DNA from: SURF-28 sp034521465
GTDB taxonomy: Bacteria; Bacteroidota; Ignavibacteria; Ignavibacteriales; Melioribacteraceae
Direction: 5' to 3'
Assembly: GCA_034521465.1 (NCBI GenBank)
Contig: JAXHMN010000012.1
Coordinates: forward strand, 1 to 64,000
DNA: 64,000 nt
Position numbers and translations under genes: made by a program. The notes under the pieces are model-generated. The model worked only from the letters and a program-made list of their open reading frames with translations, was not told where the DNA came from and made no database searches. Shown here piece after piece: positions 19,444-29,215 of the stretch; position 1 is the first letter of the stretch, and each line of letters opens with the position of its first letter.

Positions 19444-21801
19444 ATGCTCAAACTTCTTTCAAGCACACTTGTTTTATTTCTCTTCTTAAATTCTTTTGGG
19501 AAAACATTTTCTAACGTAACAGTTTCGGGTCTTGTTTATGATGCTGATTCCGATCGCCCTTTGCCTAACTGCAACATTGTAGTATTAGAAAAATCAACCG
19601 GAACAATTACCGATGAAAAAGGTGAATTCCAAATTCAGCTAGAAAAAGGTAGTTACACACTCCAATTCAGTTATGTTGGTTATAAGACTATTCAGGAAAA
19701 GATCACTATTACAGAAACACCTTCGCATATCGAGTTAATTGTTAGACTCTATCCATCTTCAATATTAAAAGATGAAGTAACCGTTACCGGGGACCTAGAA
19801 GAAACACCCACCATCAAACAAAAAATTGATCCAAAAGATATTAGCTCAATGCCGAATATTTATAGCGATGTTTTACGGTCCGTGCAAGTATTGAGTGGAG
19901 TTACGACTAATAACGAATTAAGCTCCGGTTACAATGTACGCGGCGGAAGTTTTGACGAGAACTTAATTTACCTAAACGGTTTCGAAATCTATCGACCATT
20001 TTTATTAAGGCAGGGTGTTGAAGAAAACCAAACACTTATCAATCCCGATTTAGTCTCCGGCATCGATTTTTATAACGGTGGATTTTCGTCCCGGTTGGGT
20101 GATAGAATGTCATCGGCTTTGGAAGTAAACTATTCAAATAATGCTGATGAAAATATAAGCGGCACTGTTCGAGTGGATTTGATGAATTTGGGTGCTGCTA
20201 TTTCAAAAAAATATGGTGACTTGAACATTAAGTTAGGCGCACGTTATGCTTATCCCGATGCGTTTCTCCAAATGTTACAAACAACCGGAGATTACTCGCC
20301 CTCGTTTTCGGACATCCAAATATTTACAGAATATAAATTAACCGAGCAAACAAAACTAGAATTACTTGGTCTGTATGCTCAAAATAAATTTTTCTTAGAA
20401 CCAGAAACTTGGGTGGGTAACTTTGGCGGATTTGTACGCGGAGATATAAGAGAAATTAGTATTGACTATTCCGGTAGAAGCGAATATAAATATATAACCT
20501 CATTGATGGGTGTAAGAGCAACTCATAAGTTTTCCGAAGACTTCAACGCTGGATTTTCAGTTTCAATTTATGGAACCGAAGAATCCGAATACAAAGATAT
20601 TACCGGCGATATGTTTTACAACGAAGTTGCTATGTGGTCAAATAAAGATAACAATGAATATCTTAAAACAAGATTTGAAACAACTGACAATTTACTCACG
20701 CTTAACTCAATCAGATTAAAATCGATTTTCGATTATAGATTATCTAACAACCTAATTTCAGCCGGAGTTGAGTACAGGTTTGTTGAGCTATCAAATAATT
20801 TTAACGAAAGATATTTTGAGGAAGGTGAAAGTTCTCTGCTGCAAGTACCAATAAATATTGTTGCAGACGAGCAATTCAATCTCAATAATTTAAGCATATT
20901 CATAGAAGATGAAATAAAATTTTCAGAATCATTTAATGCCAATATCGGATTGCGATACTTGAGATATAACTATTCCGATGAAAATCTTTTTTCACCGAGG
21001 ATTAATCTAACTTATGTGCCATCATTAATAACTAAACTTACTCTCGGTTGGGGTTTTTATTATCAGCCGCCCTTCATAAATGAATTGAAGAACCCGGATA
21101 TCGGACAATTAAAATCTCAGCGAGCTATTCATTATACGTTTGGTGTAAGCCATAAGTTCAAACCAAATCTTACATTTTCTGCTGAACTTTACTACAAAGA
21201 TCTTGACAACTTAATTCCTTTCTACTTTGATGAACTCAAAATGGTATATGTTGACGGCAATACCAGAGAAGGTTATGCTTACGGAATGGATCTGCAGATT
21301 GATGGTGAATTAATCGAAGATATGCGGAGTATCTTCGGTTACAGCTACTTGGATTCAAAAGAGAGAACAATTGGCACAACTGATTACAAAAGAAGATTAC
21401 TTGATCAAACACACACGCTTCAAATTTTCTTGCAGGATAAAATCAAGAGACATCCAAATTGGCAATCGCATTTAAGATTTTTATTTGGCAGTGGAATGCT
21501 GTTTTATAATCGTGTTGCAGAAACTGATCCCGAAACCGGGAATCAATTTATAAATGTAGATATTGAAAACCCGGAAGAATACTTTCTCTATTTCAGAGTT
21601 GATATGGGACTTTCAGCCAGCTTTGATGTTTTTGATGACAGCAAAATAGTTGCCGTAGCCGAAGTGCTTAATGTTTTTAATCACCTCAATTACGGCAGCT
21701 ACGACTGGGTGCAGGCGCTTGAAGAATTTAAGGCTCCAATTAGAATCCCTCGGGTGTTGAGTAAACGGTTTTTTAATTTGAGGGTGGAATTCAGATTTTG
21801 A
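19444..21801 (+). CDS. TonB-dependent outer-membrane receptor with carboxypeptidase-like regulatory domain
   Basis: 785 residues. A signal peptide (1-22) is followed by a CarboxypepD_reg-like domain (VSGLVYDADSDRPLPNCNIVVLEKSTGTITDEKGEF to YVGYKTIQEKI), a plug domain (about 120-240, with YNVRGGSFDENLIYLNGFEIY), and a 22-strand-type barrel to a C-terminal aromatic residue (NLRVEFRF). This is the SusC-like/FecA-like build common in Bacteroidota. No SusD partner is next to it and the ligand is unknown. I start at the ATG 19444; a TTG lies 12 bases upstream. Confidence 0.9.
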   Translation: MLKLLSSTLVLFLFLNSFGKTFSNVTVSGLVYDADSDRPLPNCNIVVLEKSTGTITDEKGEFQIQLEKGSYTLQFSYVGYKTIQEKITITETPSHIELIVRLYPSSILKDEVTVTGDLEETPTIKQKIDPKDISSMPNIYSDVLRSVQVLSGVTTNNELSSGYNVRGGSFDENLIYLNGFEIYRPFLLRQGVEENQTLINPDLVSGIDFYNGGFSSRLGDRMSSALEVNYSNNADENISGTVRVDLMNLGAAISKKYGDLNIKLGARYAYPDAFLQMLQTTGDYSPSFSDIQIFTEYKLTEQTKLELLGLYAQNKFFLEPETWVGNFGGFVRGDIREISIDYSGRSEYKYITSLMGVRATHKFSEDFNAGFSVSIYGTEESEYKDITGDMFYNEVAMWSNKDNNEYLKTRFETTDNLLTLNSIRLKSIFDYRLSNNLISAGVEYRFVELSNNFNERYFEEGESSLLQVPINIVADEQFNLNNLSIFIEDEIKFSESFNANIGLRYLRYNYSDENLFSPRINLTYVPSLITKLTLGWGFYYQPPFINELKNPDIGQLKSQRAIHYTFGVSHKFKPNLTFSAELYYKDLDNLIPFYFDELKMVYVDGNTREGYAYGMDLQIDGELIEDMRSIFGYSYLDSKERTIGTTDYKRRLLDQTHTLQIFLQDKIKRHPNWQSHLRFLFGSGMLFYNRVAETDPETGNQFINVDIENPEEYFLYFRVDMGLSASFDVFDDSKIVAVAEVLNVFNHLNYGSYDWVQALEEFKAPIRIPRVLSKRFFNLRVEFRF

Positions 21802-21886
21802 AATGTATCACCATTTCAAGCGATAACTTGACCGTATTAAGATTTGTTGGTCTTGATATGCTCGGTAAACACAATTAAGAAATAGC

Positions 21887-22141
21887 TTACGAGGAGATCG
21901 CTTTACCAATATCCTTATTGGTTTCACCGAGTGCTATTAGAGATTTAATTAATAGATCAATTGAAACACTTGGGTCACCTTTTTCTAATTTAGCAATTCT
22001 TGACTGACTAGAATTAAGGAGCTTTGCAAGTTCAACTTGTGTTAAATTTTGTTTTGAGCGCAGCTCTCTTAAATTTTTACTAAGCTTAATTTTCAGTTCA
22101 ATATATGCTGACTCGTTTTTAGTGAGACCAAGAAAATCCAT
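21887..22141 (-). CDS. XRE-family helix-turn-helix regulator
   Basis: 84 residues with one HTH_XRE domain: LSKNLRELRSKQNLTQVELAKLLNSSQSRIAKLEKG at about 20-55. The form is like HigA-type antitoxins, but no toxin gene fits in the 105 bases upstream or the gap downstream, so this is a solitary regulator or an orphan antitoxin. It is read in the same direction as the MmcQ/YjbR gene before it. Confidence 0.8.
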   Translation of the reverse strand: MDFLGLTKNESAYIELKIKLSKNLRELRSKQNLTQVELAKLLNSSQSRIAKLEKGDPSVSIDLLIKSLIALGETNKDIGKAISS

Positions 22142-22246
22142 TGTTTACCGTATCACGAATCATGTTCCAAACCAACTATTTCATACAATAAAGTTGATGA
22201 AATTCAGTAAACATAGCAGTTTAGGTCGGTTTATTAAGAACACGGT

Positions 22247-22615
22247 TTAATTTTTATTTTGTCGAAAATTTGCTATTGCATCTTTCTGAAAACGTGGAAG
22301 TTTCTCTACAACCAATTCATAAGAATGATCAATCAATTCCTCAATCAATTTATTGCTGAGCGTGCCGGTCAACTCCAAAGTATTCCAATGCTTTTTATTC
22401 ATATGATAACCCGGATTTATTTCTTCAAACTCTTCCCGCAGCTCAAGAGATTTTGCCGGATCACATTTTAAGTTTATTGATTGAGGATACTCGAGATTTA
22501 GCAGAGCGAACATTTTGTCGGTGACTTTGAAGACGAGCGCAGTATCATTAAACGGAAAACTCTCGGTTACACCCAATTTTCGCATACAATAACTTCGAAC
22601 TAATTCAACGTCCAT
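22247..22615 (-). CDS. MmcQ/YjbR family protein
   Basis: 122 residues with the family pattern: SYCMRKLGVTESFPFNDTALVFKVTDKMFALL, NLKCDPAKSLELREEF, and GYHMNKKHWNTLEL. These small cytosolic proteins have a double-wing fold related to DNA-binding domains; no reaction is known. Full length with a clear start. Confidence 0.88.
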   Translation of the reverse strand: MDVELVRSYCMRKLGVTESFPFNDTALVFKVTDKMFALLNLEYPQSINLKCDPAKSLELREEFEEINPGYHMNKKHWNTLELTGTLSNKLIEELIDHSYELVVEKLPRFQKDAIANFRQNKN

Positions 22616-22758
22616 TCGTCCAATTCCTTAAAATTGCAACATATTTAAGTATAGTTTGGCTATCTTTGCTACTCAAAAAAATAAATGAATTTTTTGAAAC
22701 TAAACTGCTATCTTATATGTATTATAGAAAACTAAATCGAATAAATCTGGTAGAACTT

Positions 22759-24831
22759 ATGAAAAGAATTTCAATATTGCTTCTTGTTTTGCTTGCTCTA
22801 ATTAGTTGTAAAGCGCAGACAGTTGAAGACCTCATTGCAAAAAATAAGAATATAGATTCCTCTAAAGTAGTACTCCCCGATACAGATCATCCAAAAGATA
22901 ACAGATTAATTACACAATTGATCTCCAGATATCATTATAAAAAATTTGATCTGAATGATTCGCTGTCATCGGTTATTTATGATAATTACATAAAAATCCT
23001 TGATAATAACAAAATGTACTTTGTCAAATCCGACATTGAAGAATTTGAAAAGTACAGAGATAAGTTTGATGACTTTCTATTAACCGGAACACTAGATACC
23101 GGTTTTGAAATTTTCAATAAATATAAACAGCGTCTCGCCGAAAGAATAAAATATATAGACGAACAGCTCGAAACAGAGTTTGATTATACAAAAGAGGAAA
23201 CTTTCGTCCCTAATAGAAAAGACGCCGAATGGGCTGAAAGCGAAGCTGAGCTTGATGAACTCTGGCGCAAGCGACTAAAAAACGATGCACTCAACAGGAA
23301 ATTAGACGGAAAAGAGTGGGAAGATATAGCCAAAACTTTAGGTGATCGTTACCATCGTTATCATAAAATTATTCTGCAATATGACAGCGAAGATGTATTT
23401 CAACTTTACATGAATGCTTATACTGATGCCGTTGATCCGCACACATCTTATTTCTCTCCGATTACTTCGGAAAATTTTAACATTGATATGAGTCTTTCGT
23501 TAGAAGGAATCGGCGCTCAGCTTACAAGTCTTGATGACTACACAACAGTTAATAGAATTATCCCGGGCGGACCGGCGGACAAAAGCGGATTACTTCACAA
23601 AGATGATCGAATTGTTGCAGTAGGACAAGGCGAAGATGGCGAAATGGTTGATGTCGTCGGCTGGAGATTAGATGACGTTGTTCAATTGATAAGAGGTGAA
23701 AAGGGAACAATAGTAAGATTAAGTATCATTCCTGCAGAAGCGGAACTGAACATGTCAACCGAAGAAATTCAAATAACTCGCGATAAAGTGAAGCTTGAAG
23801 ATCAAGCAGCGCAAAGTGAAATCATTTTAATTAATCACGAAGGCACTGAATATAAATTGGGAGTACTTAAAATTCCCGCTTTCTATATGGATTTTGAAGC
23901 ACAAAGAAAAGGTGATCCCGATTATAAGAGTACAACACGCGATGTTCGAAAACTTCTTGAAGAATTAAAGAAGCAAGATATTGACGGAGTAATTGTTGAC
24001 CTTAGAGAAAATGGCGGCGGTTCTTTACAAGAAGCAATTGAACTGACCGGACTATTTATTGAAAAAGGACCGGTAGTTCAAGTTCGCAACTCAAACGGAT
24101 CGATTGAAGTTGGAAGAGACCCGGATGATGAAATTGTCTATGATGGTCCGCTTGCTGTAATGATTAACAGATACAGCGCATCTGCTTCAGAAATTTTCTC
24201 CGGCGCAATTCAAGATTACGGAAGAGGATTAGTAGTTGGTGAAACAACCTACGGTAAAGGCACGGTTCAAAATCTAATCGACTTGGGAATGTTCACAAAA
24301 GATAAAGATGAAAAAGAAGGCAAAGTTAAAATGACTATCGCCAAGTATTACAGAGTGACCGGAAGCAGTACTCAGCATATGGGTGTTGTTCCGGATATCT
24401 CATTCCCGAGCCCCGTTGATCCGGATAATTATGGCGAAAGTTCAAAATCGAGTGCGCTTCCGTGGGATCAGATTCCGTCAACAACTTATCAGCGGTATGC
24501 TAACTTAGATAAATTTATTCCGCGTTTACAGAAAAAGCATGAAGAAAGAATTCAGAACAATTTAGAATTTCAATATATGCTTGAAGACATTGAAAAGTAT
24601 AACGAGCGTAAAGAGAAAAAAGAATTCTCGTTGAATGAAGAAGTTAGAAAACAAGAAAGAGAACTTGCAAAGAAAAAAGAAGATAAGCGGGACGAAGAGC
24701 GTGCTTCAAATTCAGAAATAACCATAATCGAAAAAGGTGAAGTTAAACAGAAAGATCTTAGAGTTGATGATCCTGAACTTGAAGAGGCCAGTTATATACT
24801 TGCTGATTTAATTGCAATGAATATCGGGTAA
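22759..24831 (+). CDS. prc: Prc/CtpA-type C-terminal processing protease (S41), lipoprotein
   Basis: Periplasmic tail-specific serine protease. The start at ATG 22759 gives a lipoprotein signal (LLALISC, Cys near 18). The order is: DUF3340-like N-terminal helical domain (40-225), PDZ domain (about 225-325, LEGIGAQLTSLDDYTTVNRIIPGGPADKSGL), protease domain with VDLRENGGGSLQEAIELTG, catalytic Ser in RYSASASEIFSGAI and catalytic Lys in TTYGKGTVQ, then the charged C-terminal domain. About 690 residues, as in E. coli Prc. The frame is open upstream to 22666, but the upstream part lacks a signal sequence. Confidence 0.93.
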   Translation: MKRISILLLVLLALISCKAQTVEDLIAKNKNIDSSKVVLPDTDHPKDNRLITQLISRYHYKKFDLNDSLSSVIYDNYIKILDNNKMYFVKSDIEEFEKYRDKFDDFLLTGTLDTGFEIFNKYKQRLAERIKYIDEQLETEFDYTKEETFVPNRKDAEWAESEAELDELWRKRLKNDALNRKLDGKEWEDIAKTLGDRYHRYHKIILQYDSEDVFQLYMNAYTDAVDPHTSYFSPITSENFNIDMSLSLEGIGAQLTSLDDYTTVNRIIPGGPADKSGLLHKDDRIVAVGQGEDGEMVDVVGWRLDDVVQLIRGEKGTIVRLSIIPAEAELNMSTEEIQITRDKVKLEDQAAQSEIILINHEGTEYKLGVLKIPAFYMDFEAQRKGDPDYKSTTRDVRKLLEELKKQDIDGVIVDLRENGGGSLQEAIELTGLFIEKGPVVQVRNSNGSIEVGRDPDDEIVYDGPLAVMINRYSASASEIFSGAIQDYGRGLVVGETTYGKGTVQNLIDLGMFTKDKDEKEGKVKMTIAKYYRVTGSSTQHMGVVPDISFPSPVDPDNYGESSKSSALPWDQIPSTTYQRYANLDKFIPRLQKKHEERIQNNLEFQYMLEDIEKYNERKEKKEFSLNEEVRKQERELAKKKEDKRDEERASNSEITIIEKGEVKQKDLRVDDPELEEASYILADLIAMNIG

Positions 24832-24858
24832 GTTTTATTGTAAAGTTATAAGAATTTA

Positions 24859-24889
24859 GATGACCACGCCAGAGTCTGGTCTGGTCATC
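24859..24889. repeat. imperfect inverted repeat downstream of prc
   Basis: GATGACCA..CCAGA faces TCTGG..TGGTCATC with a two-base internal mismatch. It lies between the convergent prc and YyaL-like genes. There is no T-run, so it is not a classic terminator; it could be an RNA-stabilising hairpin or an interspersed palindrome. Confidence 0.4.
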
Positions 24890-24907
24890 TGGATTCCATT
24901 GACCCAA

Positions 24908-26992
24908 CTAACCATTCAATTTTTCCATCATTTCATCCGGTGAATCTACCGGCAGCTCACATGCAAAATTCTTACAAACAAACGCTTGTGCTTTTGTAAA
25001 ATCAAACTCATAGTTAGAAATAAACGGAGCAATTTTTTTCATCTCTTCAATATTATCTTCGGTAACTGCTAATACAACTTTGTTTGGAATATAATTTTCA
25101 TTTAATTTTTGCATGAATGGATCAAATTCTTTTAATGATTTACCTGCAAGAATAATTTCATAAGTTTTTCCTTTTGCAAAATCGAGTCCGCATAAAAAGT
25201 AAGTAAATGCCATTGGAGATTTTTTAACATTTTCAGAAAAGGATTTACTCAGTAATTCGGCTGATTTTTCATACTCTTGATTTGATGTTAATCTTGAAAA
25301 CCGAATCAAATTATTCATCATTGCAGAAGCCCCCGATGGTATTGCGCTATCGAAAAGATCTTTTGAACGGACGAGTAAGTTTTCACCGAAATCAGGTGTA
25401 AAAAAGTATCCGCCATCAGCATCATCCCAATAATGCTTGTTCAATATTTCGTTCAACGATATTGCTTGCTCCAAATATTTTGTCTCAAAGGTTGATTCAT
25501 AAAGTTCAAGTAAGCCCCAAATCATAAACGCATAATCATCAAGTACAGCAGTTAACTTTGCTTCGCCGTCCCGGTACCGATGAATTAACTTTCCATCTTT
25601 GTCGGTTAAGTGTTCATTTATAAATTCAACTCCTTTACTGGCTGTCTCTGTATATTCTTCATTGTCAAAAACTCTTCCGGCTTTAGCAAACGAGGAGATC
25701 ATTAATCCGTTCCAATCGGTTAATATCTTATCATCTTTTAGAGGATGAACTCTCTGTTCGCGATTTGCAAAAAGTGTTAAGCGGGCTTTGTTTAATTTGT
25801 TGATCAATTCTGTGGGATCTGTATTGCTTTCTTTTACGATATCTTCAATTGAACTAGTTAGGTGAGGTATATTTGTACCATTTCTTGCCTTAGTAGATTC
25901 TTCCTCGTAATTGCCGTCTTCTTCGATATTAAAAACTTTGCAAAACAATGTTCCGTCTTCTTCACCGAGTATTTTTAGAATTTCTTCTTTTGTCCAAACA
26001 TAAAATTTACCTTCTACTCCTTCACTATCGGCATCTTCGGCGGAATAGAAACCGCCTTCGGGTGAAGTCATATCTCGCGTAACATATTCTAAAATTTGTT
26101 CCGCTGTCTTTTTGAAACTTTCTATCTTAGTTGTTTGATACGTTTCGACGTAAGCGTGAGTGAGCATCGCTTGATCGTATAACATTTTCTCAAAATGCGG
26201 CAGCAGCCAACGTTGATCGGTTGAGTAGCGGTGAAAGCCGAATCCGATGTGATCAAAAATTCCTCCTTTCCTCATTTCGAGTAAGGTTTTTTTAACCATT
26301 TCTAATGCATTCTCTTCACCGGTGTTTTTATAATAGCGGAGGAGAAACAATAGATTGTGGGGACTTGGGAATTTAGGCGCAGTTGTAAGTCCGCCGTAAG
26401 TTTTATCAAATCGTTCAAAAAAATATTCGTATGTTTTAGTCAAGACATCGGTTGGGATATCAGTTCCTTCATCGCTCATTGAAGTTTGTTTTAAGTGACT
26501 TGTAATTTGATCGGCGCTTTGTTCGACTTCGTCTCGTTTCTCTTTCCAAGCTTTATTTATGTTTTGAACTAACTCAACAAAACCGATTCTGCCGAAGCGC
26601 GTTTGTTTGGGGAAGTACGTTCCTGAAAAGAACGGTCTTTTGTCGGGCATCATGACAATAGTCAAAGGCCAGCCACCGCCGCCTGTCATCATTTGGCAGA
26701 CCGTCATGTAAATGTTGTCGATATCCGGCCGTTCTTCTCTATCGACTTTAATAGATACAAAGTATTCATTCATTAATTTAGCAACTTCGGGATCTTCAAA
26801 AGATTCATGTTCCATAACATGACACCAATGGCAAGTTGAATAACCGATTGATAAGAAAATCGGTTTGTTTTCTTTTTCCGCTTTTTCAAATGCTTCATCA
26901 CTCCATGGATACCAATCAACCGGGTTGTATGCATGCTGTAATAAGTAAGGACTTTTTTCGTTAATTAATCTGTTGGTTTTTCTTTCGTTCAT
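24908..26992 (-). CDS. YyaL/DUF255 thioredoxin-domain protein with (alpha/alpha)6 barrel
   Basis: 694 residues. The N-terminal DUF255 domain (1-165) begins with NRLINEKSPYLLQHAYNPVDWYPW and has the thioredoxin-like active site YSTCHWCHVMEHESFEDPEVA at about 50-70, followed by VDREERPDID. The rest is an alpha-helical glycosidase-like barrel with FDHIGFGFHRYSTDQRWLLPHFEKMLYDQAML and ILTDWNGLMISSFAKAG. Proteins of this type (SPATA20 in animals) are widespread; their substrate is unknown. A GGAAAGGAAA ribosome site precedes the ATG. Confidence 0.92.
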   Translation of the reverse strand: MNERKTNRLINEKSPYLLQHAYNPVDWYPWSDEAFEKAEKENKPIFLSIGYSTCHWCHVMEHESFEDPEVAKLMNEYFVSIKVDREERPDIDNIYMTVCQMMTGGGGWPLTIVMMPDKRPFFSGTYFPKQTRFGRIGFVELVQNINKAWKEKRDEVEQSADQITSHLKQTSMSDEGTDIPTDVLTKTYEYFFERFDKTYGGLTTAPKFPSPHNLLFLLRYYKNTGEENALEMVKKTLLEMRKGGIFDHIGFGFHRYSTDQRWLLPHFEKMLYDQAMLTHAYVETYQTTKIESFKKTAEQILEYVTRDMTSPEGGFYSAEDADSEGVEGKFYVWTKEEILKILGEEDGTLFCKVFNIEEDGNYEEESTKARNGTNIPHLTSSIEDIVKESNTDPTELINKLNKARLTLFANREQRVHPLKDDKILTDWNGLMISSFAKAGRVFDNEEYTETASKGVEFINEHLTDKDGKLIHRYRDGEAKLTAVLDDYAFMIWGLLELYESTFETKYLEQAISLNEILNKHYWDDADGGYFFTPDFGENLLVRSKDLFDSAIPSGASAMMNNLIRFSRLTSNQEYEKSAELLSKSFSENVKKSPMAFTYFLCGLDFAKGKTYEIILAGKSLKEFDPFMQKLNENYIPNKVVLAVTEDNIEEMKKIAPFISNYEFDFTKAQAFVCKNFACELPVDSPDEMMEKLNG

Positions 26993-27044
26993 AAATATTT
27001 CCTTTCCGCAAATTTCATTACGCTAATATTATTTGCAAAAAAAT

Positions 27045-27152
27045 GGGGCTGTCCTAAAAGTAATCTTCAAATAAAAAATCTGCGCAAATCAGTTTAAATC
27101 TGTGAAATCTGCGTACCAATTATTGTGAAATTATTACTTTCAGGACAGCCCC
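27045..27152. mobile_element. MITE-like element, copy A (20-bp terminal inverted repeats)
   Basis: A 108-bp intergenic element bounded by GGGGCTGTCCTAAAAGTAAT and its inverted copy (one mismatch in 20). It has no coding capacity. Its left 38 bases match the right end of the element at 57743-57840 (reverse orientation) at all but five positions, including TTCAAATAAAAAATCTG. An inner segment (27087-27118, AATCAGTTT to GCGTACCA) also matches the element at 39184-39264. This makes a dispersed non-autonomous family likely; no transposase is present in the window. Confidence 0.7.
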
Positions 27153-27179
27153 AAATTAAAATTCATTTGGTTAGCAAAA

Positions 27180-27461
27180 TTAATCATCCTGCATTGCTCT
27201 TCCAACAAATCCAATTATTAAAGAAAACAGAGTTGCACCTATGACAGACCAGACGATAGGAAAAGATTTACCGCCGATGTAAACTGTCCAGAATAAGGGT
27301 AGTCTAAATTCTTCAGCAATCCATAATCCTAACCAAGCGCCAATAAATCCTACAACCATTGATATAATACAACCGCCAAGATTGTAACCGGCAATACTTT
27401 GTCCGATAGCACCGCATATTGCGGCAATTAAGAGTAGAAGTAAGAAACCAATAAGTGTCAT
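27180..27461 (-). CDS. small membrane protein, GlsB/YeaQ/YmgE-like
   Basis: 93 residues, about three hydrophobic helices with glycine-rich stretches (AICGAIGQSIAGYNLGG and VVGFIGAWLGLW), the form of the transglycosylase-associated YeaQ/YmgE group. No enzymatic function is proven for that family. The ATG at 27461 has GGAGGG just upstream; a second ATG 12 bases earlier would overlap that ribosome site. Confidence 0.7.
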   Translation of the reverse strand: MTLIGFLLLLLIAAICGAIGQSIAGYNLGGCIISMVVGFIGAWLGLWIAEEFRLPLFWTVYIGGKSFPIVWSVIGATLFSLIIGFVGRAMQDD

Positions 27462-27525
27462 TTTCCCTCCCATTTAATAGTTAGTATGAAATATAAAGAT
27501 TTAAAAAGTAATTCGAAACCAAGTA

Positions 27526-28368
27526 TCAAAGAGTGAGGAGCACAATTGTAACGACCCCGGTAAAAAGTGAAAATAATCCGAGCCGGTCAATTTTTTCACG
27601 CCAAATAATGAATGCGAGCAAAGCGGTTAGTAAAATGACACCAATGTTAACAAGGGGATAAACTAAAATGCCGGGAATAGTCTCAAGTGCGGCAATTAAA
27701 AAGACGCTGCTTAAAACATTCGGAACACCTAAAACCGAACCACTTAAAATAGTATGTCTTTTTAGTGGAATCTTTTTAACAAAAATGATAATGAAACAAT
27801 AAATAAATGCGAAAAAGAAAATTGAGAAAATAAAGAATTGTTTTTCAACAATCGGATGAGTCTGTTGAAAAACCTTCATGGAAAAATCACCGATGCCGAT
27901 TCCGATCATCAATCCGGCTAGGTATAAAATATCCTTTAATGTAATTGTTCGAGTTTTATTGTGACGAAGAGACAGATAGAATAAATAAATTGTAATACCC
28001 GCAAAAGCGAATCCGAGTAAATTAAAGAACGTTGGTATTTCTGAATACAATAAAATTGATAAAGCAACCGGAATAAAAAGTGAAATTCTGGAACTCAAAG
28101 TAGAAAGCGCTGTACCGGCAACATCAATCGATTTGGAAAATGCAAAAAAACTTGAAACAAACACGGTCCCGATAACGGCACCGAATATTAAGGAAGAGAA
28201 TGAGAATTTAGCTTCAGGTTCAATCATGAACATAACGAACCCGATAATTGAAGCAACCAAATAATTACTGGCGATCAGTAATATTGAATTGCCCTTATTA
28301 ACACTGCTGTATTTTAAAATAAGTGCAATGCTTGTTGAGCAGGCGATTGTGAGAAGTAGTGAAATCAA
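27526..28368 (-). CDS. EamA/DMT-superfamily transporter
   Basis: 280 residues with ten hydrophobic helices in two EamA repeats (1-135 and 145-280), for example STLSSRISLFIPVALSILLYSEIPTFFNLLGFAFAGITIYLF at the end of the first. Drug/metabolite exporter family; substrate unknown. It is the third gene of a minus-strand group with the YeeZ-like and SirB1-like genes, 24 bases behind the former. Confidence 0.85.
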   Translation of the reverse strand: MISLLLTIACSTSIALILKYSSVNKGNSILLIASNYLVASIIGFVMFMIEPEAKFSFSSLIFGAVIGTVFVSSFFAFSKSIDVAGTALSTLSSRISLFIPVALSILLYSEIPTFFNLLGFAFAGITIYLFYLSLRHNKTRTITLKDILYLAGLMIGIGIGDFSMKVFQQTHPIVEKQFFIFSIFFFAFIYCFIIIFVKKIPLKRHTILSGSVLGVPNVLSSVFLIAALETIPGILVYPLVNIGVILLTALLAFIIWREKIDRLGLFSLFTGVVTIVLLTL

Positions 28369-28392
28369 GTTAGATAATTTTTTAGGACTAAG

Positions 28393-29208
28393 TTAAAACA
28401 TTTCCATCGGATTTGGATACTTAAATTTATAATTCAACATTGCTTTCAATTTTTGCGATGAGACTATTTTATAATTTCCATTATCATCGGTAAAAGAGGG
28501 AGTTTCTAAGTCAAGTTTTTCTGCGGCTTTTGTGTAAAGTTCTTTTCTCGTCGGATGTTCATCCGCACAAGCGTTAAAAATATCTCCCCATAGATTATTA
28601 TCAATTATTCCAACAATAATTTCTATACAGTCATCTAAGTGAATCAGGTTAACTTTTGCATTGCCGCCACTAACGTTCTTTCGGCCGGCTAAAAATCTTC
28701 CCGGCTGTCTATTGGGTCCAACCAATCCGCCAAATCTTAGGATCGTTGTTCTAAAAGTAATTTCCGCGCGGAGTAATCCTTCGGCAATAACTAACGCCTT
28801 GCCTGAATCACGTTCCGGGTTCAACTCCGATTCTTCGGTAACAGTTTTATTCGTATCTCCGTAAACAGAAGTAGAGCTTACAAAAAGCACTTTCTCGATA
28901 GGTGATTTTTCAATTTCGTTTATTAAAAATTTTATCTGTGCAGGAAACAATTCAAGAACATGTTCATTTCTACTTGGCGGGATGTTCACTATCAGAATTT
29001 TTGACGAGAGAAAATTTTGAATGTCATCGGTTCTTACATCCGGATTTAAGATTACTAAGTGCGGTTCTATTCCAGGTTCTTCAATTTTCTTAAGTTTATC
29101 GACACTTGTTGTTGAACCTTTTAGACTGTAACCGTCATTGTATAATCTTTGTGCAAGCGGCAGACCAAGCCAACCGCATCCAAGCACACTAATTGTTTTT
29201 CTATTCAT
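28393..29208 (-). CDS. YeeZ-like NAD(P)-binding SDR protein
   Basis: 271 residues with an N-terminal Rossmann motif ISVLGCGWLGLPLAQRL, LFVSSTSVYGDTNKTVTEES (SDR Ser and Tyr region), ILRFGGLVGPNRQPGRFLAGR, and INLIHLDDCIEII. This is the extended SDR/epimerase-like YeeZ group; no substrate is known. It follows the SirB1-like gene by 7 bases, so they are co-transcribed. Confidence 0.85.
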   Translation of the reverse strand: MNRKTISVLGCGWLGLPLAQRLYNDGYSLKGSTTSVDKLKKIEEPGIEPHLVILNPDVRTDDIQNFLSSKILIVNIPPSRNEHVLELFPAQIKFLINEIEKSPIEKVLFVSSTSVYGDTNKTVTEESELNPERDSGKALVIAEGLLRAEITFRTTILRFGGLVGPNRQPGRFLAGRKNVSGGNAKVNLIHLDDCIEIIVGIIDNNLWGDIFNACADEHPTRKELYTKAAEKLDLETPSFTDDNGNYKIVSSQKLKAMLNYKFKYPNPMEMF

Positions 29209-29215
29209 CGGATTA

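Noticed and set aside
21887..22246. Toxin-antitoxin pair
   Set aside because: The 105-base gap upstream of the HTH gene is too small for a toxin, and the neighbour is an MmcQ/YjbR protein.
24859..24889. Terminator between prc and the YyaL-like gene
   Set aside because: The stem has an internal mismatch and there is no T-run on either side.
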